A stretch of 64,000 nucleotides of DNA from NCBI GenBank assembly GCA_965220095.1, contig OZ244805.1, positions 2,666,001-2,730,000 on the forward strand, in the 5' to 3' direction. The stretch is from Bin87 sp965220095. GTDB lineage: Bacteria; Chloroflexota; Dehalococcoidia; Lucifugimonadales; UBA3495. Below the pieces are notes generated by a model, which searched no databases, was not told the origin of the DNA, and worked only from the letters and a program-made list of their open reading frames with translations. Positions 8,376 through 17,394 of this stretch are shown here, in pieces; the stretch's first letter is position 1; each line of letters starts with the position of its first letter. A program made the translations under genes and the position numbers.

Positions 8376-9515
8376 CTACAGGAAGGGAACCTTCTCGAAG
8401 ACGCCACGGTTGATGGGGTTGGAGTCCAGACCCATCCAGTCTTCCAGGATCGCGGCATAGATCTGACGGAAGTCCATGTTGGACTTCAGGTTGCCGCCTA
8501 ATTCATGGTCGGCCGGGGCCAGCGACGGGTAGGAACCGTAGATCCCGCCCTTGACCTGTTCGCCGACTGCGAAGGCAACCGAGCCGGCGCCGTGGTCGGT
8601 GCCGGAGCCGTTGTCGCCGATGCGCCGACCGAACTCGGAGTACATGAACAGCGTAACGTTGTCGCTGGCGTCATGGTCCCGCAGGTCGGTGATGAAGGTG
8701 TCAACGTTGTTGGAAACGTCGGTCCACAGGGCGCTTTGCAGCTGGGCCTGGTTGGCGTGGGTGTCGAAGCCGTTGTAGGGGCTGGTGGTGAAGAGCACAC
8801 GGGTTCCCAGGTCGGCCAGGTGAGTCTGGGCGATGTTCTTCATGTACTGTCCGACGACGCTGGAGGAGTACTCCACGTTGGAGGCGTACTTCGGCGGCGC
8901 GGTGGCCAGAATGTCGGCCCCGATGCGGGCGTAGGTGCCAGTGGAGCGCAGGTAGTCGTTGACAAACCCGCCGCCAATGGTGGGGGCGTAAATCTTGCTG
9001 AACAGGTCCAGCGCTTCGGCGCGCTCGTCGTCACCCTCAATGCCGGTCAGCAGACCGTAGGTTTCGAGGTTGCCGACCGAGGCGACGGGCACGCCTTCCA
9101 TGGCCAGCGCGCGGGGCAGGCCGCGGCCAAAGTTTACGCCGGTAATGCCCTGGCCTTGGTTGTTGGGATCCAGTTCCTTGATGACCTGGCCCAGCCAGCC
9201 CTCGGTGCCAATGGTATCGGGCTCGCAGGTGTGCCAGATGTCCATGCTGCGGAAGTGGCTGTACGAGGGGTTGGGGTAGCCAACGCCCAGGAACACCGCC
9301 AGCTTGCCTTCGTCCCAGAACTTCTTCAGGGGCAGCATGGTGGGGTGCAAACCGATTTCGCCGTTCAGGTCCAGGACGGCCTCAGCGGGCACGCCCAGGT
9401 TGGGACGAAAGTCGCGGTAGTGACCGTCGTTGTAGGGGATAACCGTGTTCAGGCCGTCATTCCCGCCGGAGAGGGAAAGAACCACCAGCACGTTGTCCTT
9501 TTTGGTAGAGACCAT
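8376..9515 (-). CDS. DUF1501 domain protein
   Basis: A 379-residue DUF1501 protein. The N-terminus has VLVVLSLSGGNDGLNTVIPY, the metal-binding-like opening of the family (alkaline-phosphatase superfamily relatives). The centre has YNGFDTHANQA and the C-terminal part has SEFGRRIGDNGSGTDHGAGS. Many DUF1501 proteins have a Tat signal; none is seen here because the frame starts MVSTKKDNVLVV. It lies about 120 bp downstream of the DUF1800 gene, the usual partner. The pair is widespread in Planctomycetes, Chloroflexi and Proteobacteria, with unknown biochemical function. Confidence 0.92.
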   Translation of the reverse strand: MVSTKKDNVLVVLSLSGGNDGLNTVIPYNDGHYRDFRPNLGVPAEAVLDLNGEIGLHPTMLPLKKFWDEGKLAVFLGVGYPNPSYSHFRSMDIWHTCEPDTIGTEGWLGQVIKELDPNNQGQGITGVNFGRGLPRALAMEGVPVASVGNLETYGLLTGIEGDDERAEALDLFSKIYAPTIGGGFVNDYLRSTGTYARIGADILATAPPKYASNVEYSSSVVGQYMKNIAQTHLADLGTRVLFTTSPYNGFDTHANQAQLQSALWTDVSNNVDTFITDLRDHDASDNVTLFMYSEFGRRIGDNGSGTDHGAGSVAFAVGEQVKGGIYGSYPSLAPADHELGGNLKSNMDFRQIYAAILEDWMGLDSNPINRGVFEKVPFL

Positions 9516-9638
9516 TTGTTGATCCTCCGTAATGTCGCTGGGCTGTTGCCCTTACTGTTGGTTGGGGCCAGCGCTGCGGGGCGAAGTGGTCAGTTGCCGC
9601 CGTCGCAGCGAAGCCAGCCCAAAATGGGGGTTACCGGA

Positions 9639-11063
9639 TTATTCGAACTGGAATTCCGAGGTGGACGCGATGATCTGGAACATTTCGCCGGAGCGGCGAG
9701 TGAACTCGGCCTGCTCGGCGTCGGTTCCGTGGATGAGGTTGCCGCCACGGCCAGCGTGGGCAACCAGCTGATCCCGCGTGTCGTCGCTCAGGTTCAGGCA
9801 GCCGACCAGGTCGGCGCAGCCGTCTACGAACTGTTCGGGAGACAGGGTGTCGCCCTGGGACATAAGCTTGTTGATCATGCTCTGCACGCCCGGCAGCTCG
9901 GTGCGACCCAGGTAGTCGGCGGCAAAGTTGATGCGCTCTACCAGCGTCCCGGAGTCGATCCACTCGTGGCCGGTGTGCCAACCCTCAACCGTGGGAGGAT
10001 TCATCAGGTCCATGCCCATGTACTTGGGCTCCTGGCTGAGCTCGAACATACCGGGCTTGATCTCGTTCCGGTGGTCGCCAACCATGCGCAGCGTACCGGC
10101 AACCATTTCGGCCGGGTTCTTCACCTTGGCGTAGCGGGCATCCTTGAAACCATCGGAGTTGAACAGGACGGTGAGCATGGCGTTGATGTCGTAGCCACTG
10201 TCGAAGTAAGCCTGCTCCAGCGCTTCCAGCGTGCTCTCGTCCTTGGGCGCGGTCTGCCGCCAGCTGGGAACGGGAACCTCGTCGGCAACGAAGGCGTTGT
10301 AGAGATGGCGCGAAATGAACCGGGCGGTTGCACGCTCGGCGCAAATCATGTCGAGAACGTCGTCGCCATTCCAGTTGCCGGTTTTGCCCAGGAACGTCTT
10401 TTCATCGTCGTCGTGGTCGGCCGGGTCGAACCGGAATTCCCAGACGCTGCGGCCATAAGGGAAGGGCGGGTACGGCGGGGCGATATTCCAGCCGGTGAAC
10501 GCACGGGCGCAGGCCTTTACGTCGTCTTCGGAATAGTTGAAGTCTTCGTCCATTCCGACGCCCATGGAGAACAGCTCGAGCAACTCGCGGCCATAGTTCT
10601 CGTTGATGCCCGCCTTGTGGCTCTCGGAGTTGTCCAGGTAGTAGACCATGCCGGGGCTGGTGGACAGCGCCATGAGCAGTTCGCGGAAGTTGCCCATGCC
10701 CTTGTCCCGGAACATCTGGACCATGATGCCCATCTCTTCGCCGGAGTCGATCTTGGAGTGGCCGGCGCAGAAAATCATGTGCCAGAACAGAGCCATCTTT
10801 TCTTTCAGCTGGTACTCGGTATTCACCATGCGATACACCCAGTTCTGGATGTTAATCTCGATGGCGCCAGCGTGGTTGTAGGTGGGATGATAGCGCAGCA
10901 TCAGGTCGTCTTCGACGCCGGATTCGGTCGCCGGGTGGAGTAGTTCAGCCACCACAGTGTCGTAACCTCTCGCAGCCGCGGCTTCAATCTCGTCGCGGCT
11001 GGCGTTGAAGCCGGCGCGGCGCAGAAGGTGAGCCATCAGTGCGATGTCATTGCTTCCTGCCAT
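9639..11063 (-). CDS. DUF1800 domain protein
   Basis: A 474-residue DUF1800 protein with the full family pattern: AHLLRRAGFNASRDEIEAA near the start, KEKMALFWHMIFCAGHSKID, then NYGRELLELFSMGV and VKACARAFTGWN in the middle, and a C-terminal MNPPTVEGWHTGHEWIDS. A strong AGGAGG-type site precedes the ATG at 11063. It is the first gene of the DUF1800-DUF1501-NHL run. The function of the DUF1800/DUF1501 pair is not established. The 730-bp gap upstream (11064-11796) contains MITE-A and GC-rich DNA, and no gene. Confidence 0.92.
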   Translation of the reverse strand: MAGSNDIALMAHLLRRAGFNASRDEIEAAAARGYDTVVAELLHPATESGVEDDLMLRYHPTYNHAGAIEINIQNWVYRMVNTEYQLKEKMALFWHMIFCAGHSKIDSGEEMGIMVQMFRDKGMGNFRELLMALSTSPGMVYYLDNSESHKAGINENYGRELLELFSMGVGMDEDFNYSEDDVKACARAFTGWNIAPPYPPFPYGRSVWEFRFDPADHDDDEKTFLGKTGNWNGDDVLDMICAERATARFISRHLYNAFVADEVPVPSWRQTAPKDESTLEALEQAYFDSGYDINAMLTVLFNSDGFKDARYAKVKNPAEMVAGTLRMVGDHRNEIKPGMFELSQEPKYMGMDLMNPPTVEGWHTGHEWIDSGTLVERINFAADYLGRTELPGVQSMINKLMSQGDTLSPEQFVDGCADLVGCLNLSDDTRDQLVAHAGRGGNLIHGTDAEQAEFTRRSGEMFQIIASTSEFQFE

Positions 11064-11438
11064 TTGTTCCTCCTTTGTCTCCGGTTGAGATCATTGTTCC
11101 CGAATCGGTTGATTTTGTTGGCATGAATATACCGTAATCAGCCGATTTCCGCAATTACGCAGAGCCGCCGTGACCAGTTTCAGACCCTCAAACTGCGGAA
11201 CTGTTATTAGTTTATAATCGTATTGCCGCAAGCGCGGGTTGTCAATACAACTGCGCGGCCAATCACCGGCCACTTCCACCGGCCACTTCCGGCCCGAATA
11301 CCCCGGATTCCCGGCGGCTTCGGATTCCCCGCATCGTCGGATTCCCGGCGGCGTCGGCAGGGCGGCGCGATCCGCTTCGGCGCGATCCACTTGGTGAGGA
11401 ATCCACCCTCCAACCCAGCCCTCTCCCCCGGCCCTCTC

Positions 11439-11633
11439 CAAGGCAACCGCATTCTAATTGGATCAGTTTTTGAGGTGCCCGTCATTCCCGCGCAAGCGGG
11501 AATCCAAGTGGCTTGGTTGTACGTCAACTGCCTGGAAGCAATCTGTATGGATTCCCACTTTCGCGGGAATGACAGAAAGGATGCAGGAATGACGATTTAT
11601 CAGGCCACCTAAAGTTAGAATGCGTTTGCCCTG
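11439..11633. mobile_element. MITE-A copy 1 (10-bp target duplication)
   Basis: 195 bp. The left end is CAAGGCAACCGCATTCTAAT and the right end, inverted, is CAGGGCAAACGCATTCTAAC. The element is flanked on both sides by CGGCCCTCTC (11429-11438 and 11634-11643), an exact 10-bp direct repeat. Inside are two inverted copies of ATTCCCGCxxxxGCGGGAAT. The same element, inverted and 20 bp shorter, is at 52300. It has no coding capacity, so it would need a transposase supplied elsewhere. Confidence 0.9.
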
Positions 11634-11796
11634 CGGCCCTCTCCCAATCAAGGGAGCGGAAACTATCTGTATGTTATCATCAATGCAAATCTATCCACTA
11701 CTGCGCTTGCCCGGGCCTGGTGCGAGCATTGGTAACCTTTAATACCAGTGCAAACAATATCAACCCCCCAGGGGTCAAGTCAGGGAGGTTGGAACG

Positions 11797-12486
11797 ATGC
11801 CCGTCATTACTATTAACGGACCCATCGGCGCCGGTTCTATTGCAGTGGGCCAGAAGGTCGCCGGCGATTTGAGCCTGAACTACGTTGACCGCATGGTCTT
11901 CGCTGAGGCTGCCCGGATTATCGGCTCGCCGGTTTCCAACCTGATTGCCAAAGAGCAGCGGGTGGAGCGGTTCGGCGACCGGGTCGCGGCGTTGCTGGGC
12001 CGGGTGCTGGAGCGAGCCGCTGTTTCCGGCGACTACGACCTGGGTGTGGGCATCGAATCGTTGCCGGAAACCTACCATGAACTGGCCGGTGAAGCGTCCT
12101 CCCGCATACAGCGCGTCAACGATCAGGTGTTCATCGACACCACCCGGGAAGTGATTCGCAACCTGGCCAGTGCCGGCCACGTGGTCATCATCGGCCGCGG
12201 CGCCAACGTCATTCTGGGCGACACGGCCGGAGTGCTGCACGTCGGCATCCTGGCGCCCATGGCAACCCGGCTGGAAACCATCATGGAGCGCGAGCATCTG
12301 GGCGAGGAAGCCGCCCGCACGTACCTGGAAGAGCTGGAGGAAGCGCGGGTGCGGTTCTTCCAGAAGTTCTTCAAGGTATCTCCCCTGGATCCCACGCTGT
12401 ACCACATCATGCTGGACATGGGCCACATGAGCACGGAAACCGCCGCCCTCATCATTGGCCACGCCGCTGGCGACCTGGAACACTAA
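11797..12486 (+). CDS. cytidylate kinase-like family protein
   Basis: A 229-residue protein of the cytidylate-kinase-like P-loop family (the Pfam group that opens ITIS-x-GSGG-x-x-I). It starts MPVITINGPIGAGSIAVGQK, then LNYVDRMVFAEAARIIGSP, and has GHVVIIGRGANVILGDTAGV followed by LHVGILAPMATRLETIMERE. The loop GPIGAGSIAVG lacks the Lys-Ser/Thr of a normal Walker A, as is common in this group, so nucleotide-kinase activity is not assured. It is followed by a small monooxygenase-like gene and a terminator. Confidence 0.85.
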   Translation: MPVITINGPIGAGSIAVGQKVAGDLSLNYVDRMVFAEAARIIGSPVSNLIAKEQRVERFGDRVAALLGRVLERAAVSGDYDLGVGIESLPETYHELAGEASSRIQRVNDQVFIDTTREVIRNLASAGHVVIIGRGANVILGDTAGVLHVGILAPMATRLETIMEREHLGEEAARTYLEELEEARVRFFQKFFKVSPLDPTLYHIMLDMGHMSTETAALIIGHAAGDLEH

Positions 12487-12550
12487 CCCGGACGCAAACG
12501 CCAGCGTTCTAGCGTTATTGACTTGAAACAACCGGAGGTTAAACAGAACT

Positions 12551-12847
12551 ATGTTTGTGAGAATGGTTTGGGGTAAGTTGCGCGCCGGTTCCTGGGAGGA
12601 ATTTGAGCGTCATTACCACGAGCGGGTTACCGTCGCCACGATCCGGCCGTCGGGCCTGCGCGAACGCCAGCTAATCCGCAGCACCGAGGATCCGGACGAA
12701 GGCATCAGCGTTAGCGTCTGGGAAACCCTGAATGAGTTGCGCGAGTACGAAACCAGCGAGTTTCGCGCCAACATCGCCCGCGAGGTGGAACACCTATATC
12801 GCGGCGAATACTGGGTGAAGCACTTCGAGATCAGCTCCACCGACTGA
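12551..12847 (+). CDS. antibiotic-biosynthesis-monooxygenase-like (ABM) small protein
   Basis: A 98-residue ferredoxin-like dimeric alpha/beta-barrel protein. MFVRMVWGKLRAGSWEEFER is the usual first strand and helix of the ABM fold, and SVSVWETLNELREYETSEF fits the family's second half. Such proteins act as small cofactor-free oxygenases or as ligand-binding dimers; nothing shows the substrate. CGGAGG lies upstream of the ATG. It is 64 bp downstream of the kinase-like gene and ends at a clear terminator. Confidence 0.75.
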   Translation: MFVRMVWGKLRAGSWEEFERHYHERVTVATIRPSGLRERQLIRSTEDPDEGISVSVWETLNELREYETSEFRANIAREVEHLYRGEYWVKHFEISSTD

Positions 12848-12871
12848 TCAAGTCAGCCGCCCGGAAACTCC

Positions 12872-12904
12872 AGGCCCCGTTGCGGTTGGCAGCGGGGCCT
12901 TTTG
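12872..12904 (+). terminator. rho-independent terminator
   Basis: Stem GGCCCCGTTGC / GCAGCGGGGCC around a short loop, followed by TTTT, 25 bp after the stop of the ABM gene. Confidence 0.85.
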
Positions 12905-12955
12905 CGTTCACGTCGCCAATGGGCGGCCCTTCGACAAGCTCAGGACGAACGGGCG

Positions 12956-13040
12956 GGTCTGTTCGGGTGAGCCGGGAGGTCTTTCGGGCGAGCGGGGAGG
13001 TCCGTTCGGGCGGGCGGAGGGGTCTTTCGGGTGAACGAGG
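12956..13040. repeat. degenerate 20-22 bp tandem repeat
   Basis: Four units beginning GGTC(T/C)-(G)TTTCGGG: GGTCTGTTCGGGTGAGCCGG, GGTCTTTCGGGCGAGCGGGG, GGTCCGTTCGGGCGGGCGGA and GGTCTTTCGGGTGAACGAGG. It directly follows a CTTCGACAAGCTCAGGACGA string (12929-12948), which is related to strings at 4.59 and 36.34 kb. Frames read through it in both directions, but the peptides are only the repeat. Confidence 0.7.
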
Positions 13041-13090
13041 CACAGCTGTTCTGGTGGATTGACCGAAAGACCCCAGGCCCATGCGGTACG

Positions 13091-13510
13091 CTATCGGCCG
13101 GCGACGGCTCCGGACACCCGGCCGATGCCGGCCCGCGCGCAGTCTTCGTCTTCCTGAGCGGTGCCGCCACTGCCGCCCACGGCGCCGATCAGCTCGCCGT
13201 TCATGTAGATGGGCAGTGCGCCCTGGCCGGGGATGAACTCACCGCGTTCGACTTCCATCACGGCGCGCATGATGGGCGTCGTAGAGCGTTCGGTGAGGTC
13301 GGCGCTGGGCTCGCCGAAGCAGGCCGACGCGCGGGCCTTGCCCCGGGAAACGTAGGGGGTGCGCCAGGCCGAGCCGTCCATACGGCACATGGTAATCAGG
13401 TCGCCGCGTGCGTCCACGACGGAAAAACTGAAGGCTTTGCCCAAGTCCAGTGCGGCGGCTTTGGCGCCGGCCAGCACTGCTTCGGCCTGTTCAAGCGAGA
13501 TGTTTGGCAT
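13091..13510 (-). CDS. GlcG/HbpS-type heme-degrading domain protein
   Basis: A 139-residue protein of the GlcG/HbpS-like family. It begins MPNISLEQAEAVLAGAKAAA and has FSVVDARGDLITMCRMDGSA, KARASACFGEPSADL and the closing FIPGQGALPIYMNGELIGAV followed by GGSGGTAQEDEDCA, all diagnostic. Members are octameric; some bind heme or act as extracellular sensors, but many are of unknown role. The ATG at 13510 has GGAGG just upstream. No signal peptide is seen, so it is probably cytosolic. Confidence 0.88.
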   Translation of the reverse strand: MPNISLEQAEAVLAGAKAAALDLGKAFSFSVVDARGDLITMCRMDGSAWRTPYVSRGKARASACFGEPSADLTERSTTPIMRAVMEVERGEFIPGQGALPIYMNGELIGAVGGSGGTAQEDEDCARAGIGRVSGAVAGR

Positions 13511-13620
13511 AATGGAGAGCCTCCTTTGATAGTTAGATTCTGATAGTCGGATATTGATCCGATGGCCGGCGGGTTGAGGGGTCGCCACAGCCTGGACTAT
13601 TATACCAGCGCACCAGGACG

Positions 13621-13777
13621 CTCTTGCGTACCCACTTTGTCATTGCGAGCGTAGCATGGCAATCTCTTCGCCGTAGCAACGGCGGTTCGCCGACGTGTTT
13701 TCAACCTCATCGAGATTGCCACGTCGCTATGCTCCTCGCAATGCCGGATTAAACCGGATAAAGTGGATACGCGTGAC
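13621..13777. mobile_element. R1 MITE-like element with exact 10-bp target duplication
   Basis: 157 bp, starting CTCTTGCGTACCCACTTTGT and ending GTGGATACGCGTGAC. Flanked by CACCAGGACG at 13611-13620 and again at 13778-13787, an exact 10-bp direct repeat. The interior carries TCATTGCGAG...GTAGC(A/G)TGGCAATCT and its inverse, with the usual central GGCGGTTCGCCGACGTG. It occupies most of the gap 13511-13841 upstream of the flavin oxidoreductase gene. Confidence 0.9.
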
Positions 13778-13841
13778 CACCAGGACGGCGAAGGCGTTCG
13801 GGCCCACTCACCTTCGGGCGACCCGCATCAGGAGCAACACC

Positions 13842-14786
13842 ATGCAATTTGGATTTTACCTGCCCAACCACGGCCCCAACGCGCAGCCCGGCCCCCTGGC
13901 CCAAATCGCCCAGACCGGCGACCGCCTGGGCTACTACTGCATGGTGGCCGGCGACCACATCCTGGTTCCCAACCGCATCGACTCGCCCTACCCGTACACC
14001 GTTAGCGGCGAGTTTCCCACCGGCGAAAGCGGAGAGTATTTCGAGCAACTCACGCTGCTCACCTACCTGGCCGGCGTTACGCAAAACATCCGCCTGGTGC
14101 CCAGCGTGATGATTGTTCCCTACCGCCCGGCCATTCTGGCCGCCAAGATTCTGGCGACCCTGGACGTGCTGTCCCAGGGCCGGCTGATTCTGGGTGTCGG
14201 CGTGGGCTGGATGGAGGAGGAGTTTGACGCGTTGGGCACGCCGCCGTTTGCCGAACGGGGCGCCGTTACCGACGAATACCTGCGGGCGTACAAAGAGCTG
14301 TGGACCAGTCCCAACCCGGAGTTCGACGGCAAGTACGTTCAGTTCTCGGGCATTCAGTTTCTGCCCAAGCCGGTGCAGAAGCCGCATCCCCCCATCTGGG
14401 TGGGTGGGCAGAGCCGCCCGGCCATCCGCCGCGCCGCGACCCTGGGCGACGGCTGGCATCCGGTGGGCACCATCCCGGCGGCCACCCTGGATCCGGAGGA
14501 ACTGGCCGGCGACATGGTGCAACTGCACCGGTTCGCCGAGCAGGCCGGCCGCGACCCGTCGGAGATCCAGGTGTCGATGAAAGCGCCGCTGTACGACCCG
14601 GCCACCATGCAATCCGGCCCGCGCCGGCGCTTCTCCGGCTCCAGCGACGCAATTCTCGAAGACGTGCATACCTACTCTGAGATCGGTGTGTCGCACATCA
14701 TATTTGACATCCGGGGCAGTGATTTGAACCAGGCCACCGATCGGCTGGACTGGTTTGCCAGCGATGTCATGGGGCAGGTCGGGTAA
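13842..14786 (+). CDS. LLM-class F420-dependent-type oxidoreductase
   Basis: A 314-residue luciferase-like TIM-barrel enzyme of the kind annotated as probable F420-dependent oxidoreductase. It has MQFGFYLPNHGPNAQPGPLA, GYYCMVAGDHILVPN, the conserved TLDVLSQGRLILGVGVGW and KPHPPIWVGGQSRPAIRRAA. The cofactor (F420 or FMN) cannot be settled from sequence alone. AGGAG precedes the ATG at 13842; the frame is open further up, but that part is R1 element DNA. It is followed in the same direction by a carboxymuconolactone-decarboxylase-like gene, a common neighbour. Confidence 0.9.
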   Translation: MQFGFYLPNHGPNAQPGPLAQIAQTGDRLGYYCMVAGDHILVPNRIDSPYPYTVSGEFPTGESGEYFEQLTLLTYLAGVTQNIRLVPSVMIVPYRPAILAAKILATLDVLSQGRLILGVGVGWMEEEFDALGTPPFAERGAVTDEYLRAYKELWTSPNPEFDGKYVQFSGIQFLPKPVQKPHPPIWVGGQSRPAIRRAATLGDGWHPVGTIPAATLDPEELAGDMVQLHRFAEQAGRDPSEIQVSMKAPLYDPATMQSGPRRRFSGSSDAILEDVHTYSEIGVSHIIFDIRGSDLNQATDRLDWFASDVMGQVG

Positions 14787-14886
14787 CTGGACGCTGTGCT
14801 ATAATCGGGGCGCTTGACAACGCTGCCGCACGGCACAACGTCAAGCGTCGCTGGTTCACGAAACTGTTGGTAGGAGGAAGACTGCC

Positions 14887-15681
14887 TTGACCACCCTGAA
14901 TGACCGCTTTCAAGCCGGACAGAATATGCGCGGATTGATGTCGGGCGGGGACCAGACACACTATGCGCTGCCTGGTGTCGATCAGTTGGCTCCCGACCTG
15001 AAGCGCATCATCGACGAAGCGCTGTTCGGCTTGATATGGACCCGCTCCGGCCTGGACCTCAAGTACCGCTGTATGGCGACGGTGTCCGCCTTGATGGCGT
15101 TGGGGGAGTTGAATCTGCTTCGCCGCCACGTTGACCGTTCCCTGAACGTGGGATTGAGTCCGCAACAGGTGGTGGAGATTTTCATTCAGTCCACGTTTTA
15201 CGTAGGCGTGCCGGCCGTAGAGACCGCCCTGCGGCTTACCAAGGACATCTTCGAGGAACGGGGTATCGAATTCCGGGCGGTGCCGGAATACGACACCAAT
15301 CGGCACGCCGATGAACTGCACGCCCTGGGCCAGGAAATTCACCGCCACCACATGGGCGACCTGACCCTGCCGCGCGTCAACGCCGACACGCCGGAAGCGG
15401 AGCTGGAGCGCATCGTGGACGAGTACCACTGGGGCGCCATCCACAGCCGTTCGCATCTGGACGACAAGGCGCGGGCGATAATTTCCCTGGCCTCGCTCAC
15501 GGTGATGGGAGTTTACGACGCCCAGATGCGCCGGCGGATTAGCGGCGCGCTCGGCATTGGCCTGTCGCCCATCGAGGTGATGGAAGTTTTCATTCACCTC
15601 TCCATGTACGGCGGATACATCAACACGCGAACGGCCATGCGCATCGCCCGTTCGGTCTTCGTTGAACTGGGCATCGGCTGA
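14887..15681 (+). CDS. carboxymuconolactone decarboxylase-family protein, two-domain
   Basis: A 264-residue protein with two CMD/AhpD-like domains in tandem. Each half has the family's helix pair: DLKYRCMATVSALMALGELN with GLSPQQVVEIFIQSTFYVGV in the first, and DDKARAIISLASLTVMGVYD with GLSPIEVMEVFIHLSMYGGY in the second. The CxxC of AhpD-type peroxidases is absent, so a decarboxylase or hydrolase-like role is more likely. The start is TTG at 14887, placed after GGAGGAAG. It probably shares a transcript with the upstream LLM gene and the downstream hydrolase. Confidence 0.88.
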   Translation: MTTLNDRFQAGQNMRGLMSGGDQTHYALPGVDQLAPDLKRIIDEALFGLIWTRSGLDLKYRCMATVSALMALGELNLLRRHVDRSLNVGLSPQQVVEIFIQSTFYVGVPAVETALRLTKDIFEERGIEFRAVPEYDTNRHADELHALGQEIHRHHMGDLTLPRVNADTPEAELERIVDEYHWGAIHSRSHLDDKARAIISLASLTVMGVYDAQMRRRISGALGIGLSPIEVMEVFIHLSMYGGYINTRTAMRIARSVFVELGIG

Positions 15682-15781
15682 CCCGGGCATCGGCTGACCC
15701 GGCGCGCGTTCCGGTACCCGCCCGAATATACGGGCCAATAACCGGCTAACCCCACGAGGCAAGGAGGTCGGAGGAATACTG

Positions 15782-16576
15782 ATGAAACTGCGACTGGACG
15801 ACGGTTGCGAACTGTTTTACACCATCGACGACTTCACCGACCCCTGGACCGAGCCGCAAACGGTGTTGATGCACCACGGCATGGCCAAGAACCACAAGTT
15901 GTGGTTCGGCTGGGTGCCCATCATCGCGCGGCACTACCGGGTGATTCGCTACGATATGCGCGGGATGGGCCAGTCTCAGGTGCCCGACCCTGGCTACCCC
16001 TTCTCGGTGGACAACTTCGCCAGGGACCTGGCCGAGGTTGCCGATAAGCTGGGTCTGGACAAGTTCCATTTGATTGGCGAGACGGTGGGCGGCAGCATTT
16101 CGATGCGCTATGCCACCATGCACCAGGAACGCCTGCTGTCGCTAACCGCCTGCACGTCGCCCACCAGCTTCAACGACGCACACCACGCCGAGTCGGCGGT
16201 CCAGATTGAAAATGACGGCATCGGCGCCTGGGTGGAAGGCAGCATCGGTCGTCGCCTGGACCCGCAGATCGTGGACCCGGCCTACACGCGCTGGTACGCC
16301 GAGCAGATGAAGGCGACCACCCCCCACGTGGTGGCTGGCTTCCAGGCCCAGGCATCCGGCGATTTGCGTCCCCTGCTGAAGGACGTCCAGACGCCCGTGC
16401 TGATAATTGCGGCGGCGGCGTTGCGCGAGGAAGTGCTGGGAGATTTCCGCGGCGCATCCGACGTGTTCCCCAATGGCCGTTCGGTAGTATTCCCCGGAGT
16501 GTACGGGTTCGTGCAGCACATCCTGCCGGTGCCCTGCGCACGTGTCTGGCTGGATTTCGCCGGCAGCCTGTCTTAA
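15782..16576 (+). CDS. alpha/beta hydrolase (3-oxoadipate enol-lactonase-like)
   Basis: A 264-residue alpha/beta-fold hydrolase. VLMHHGMAKNHKLWFGWVPI is the oxyanion region, YDMRGMGQSQVPDPGYPFSV follows, and FHLIGETVGGSISMRYATM has the nucleophile position occupied by Thr or Glu-Thr (G-E-T-V-G-G) where GxSxGG is expected. The C-terminal His segment reads GVYGFVQHILP. The missing Ser at the elbow is unusual and may mean an altered nucleophile or a loss of activity. GGAGG is upstream of the ATG. Confidence 0.82.
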   Translation: MKLRLDDGCELFYTIDDFTDPWTEPQTVLMHHGMAKNHKLWFGWVPIIARHYRVIRYDMRGMGQSQVPDPGYPFSVDNFARDLAEVADKLGLDKFHLIGETVGGSISMRYATMHQERLLSLTACTSPTSFNDAHHAESAVQIENDGIGAWVEGSIGRRLDPQIVDPAYTRWYAEQMKATTPHVVAGFQAQASGDLRPLLKDVQTPVLIIAAAALREEVLGDFRGASDVFPNGRSVVFPGVYGFVQHILPVPCARVWLDFAGSLS

Positions 16577-16641
16577 GCGGCGCCTCCGTTATTGTGAGTT
16601 GTTCGCAACCTCGCAGGGTTGCGGCGTGGTAATCTTCCGTC

Positions 16642-17394
16642 ATGGCGAACTACGCTACCAGAGAACCTCGCCGTCCGTCGGAATCGGCCGCCGACGGTGC
16701 GTCCGGAGCCGTTGACGACGGCGGGGACTCCGCGCTTCAGCCCTCGCCTGACAGACTGGCTCAACGCCTGCTTCACCGACACGTGCGTGACCAGCGCGGT
16801 CGTTACCGATCCCGCCTGCTGGCACGGGGCGAGCTGCAAGTCCTGCCCCGTCGCACCAGCCGACGTTTGCATCTTTCGCCGTTCGTGGAGCTGTACGACG
16901 TCCGTTTTTTCCGGAGGCAGAAGGACTACCTGTGGCAGTCTGCCCTGGCTGTGGTCGCCATCCTCGCGGTCCTGCTGATGGTGGACTCGGTAGCCGACGC
17001 CGCGCTGGCCGCCGGTCTGGGTGCGAGCGCGGTCATCGTGTTTGTGCATCCTTCTTCCCGCGGCGCCAGCCTCCGCAATCTCATCGGCGGCCATTCGCTG
17101 GGGTTGCTGGTGGGCGTCGTGGCGTCGCTGATTATGTTTGAATCTGGATGGCATCCGGTTCCGGACGAATTCTCCCACTGGATCGCGGATATTATGGCCG
17201 CCGGTGTGCTGGGCGTGGTGATCGTCCTCATGGCCGCCACCGATACGGAACACCCGCCGGCCGCCGCCACCGCGCTGGGGTTCGCGTTGCAAAGCCTGGC
17301 CTGGCAGATGGTGATATTGTTCATCGTTGCCGTGCTGGTGCTGGCCCTCGCCAAACTGGCGCTGCGAAACCGCCTGCAAGACCTCATCGACTAG
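16642..17394 (+). CDS. HPP-family membrane protein
   Basis: A 250-residue protein with an N-terminal cytosolic part rich in Arg (about 1-90) and four to five hydrophobic segments after it. VFVHPSSRGASLRNLIGGHS and ATDTEHPPAAATALGFALQS are the two signature strings of the HPP family, a group of integral membrane proteins in bacteria and plastids; some are linked to nitrite transport. Nothing here shows the substrate. The start is ATG at 16642, shortly after a small hairpin that may be a decayed repeat. Confidence 0.85.
   Translation: MANYATREPRRPSESAADGASGAVDDGGDSALQPSPDRLAQRLLHRHVRDQRGRYRSRLLARGELQVLPRRTSRRLHLSPFVELYDVRFFRRQKDYLWQSALAVVAILAVLLMVDSVADAALAAGLGASAVIVFVHPSSRGASLRNLIGGHSLGLLVGVVASLIMFESGWHPVPDEFSHWIADIMAAGVLGVVIVLMAATDTEHPPAAATALGFALQSLAWQMVILFIVAVLVLALAKLALRNRLQDLID

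Noticed and set aside
8505..10943. 812-codon open frame on the plus strand across the DUF1501 and DUF1800 genes
   Set aside because: Low-complexity Gly/Val/Ala composition with no motif; it mirrors the third-position GC bias of the two real minus-strand genes.
12831..13082. open frames in the 12.9 kb region
   Set aside because: They consist of the 20-22 bp tandem repeat and the TTCGACAAGCTCAGG string.
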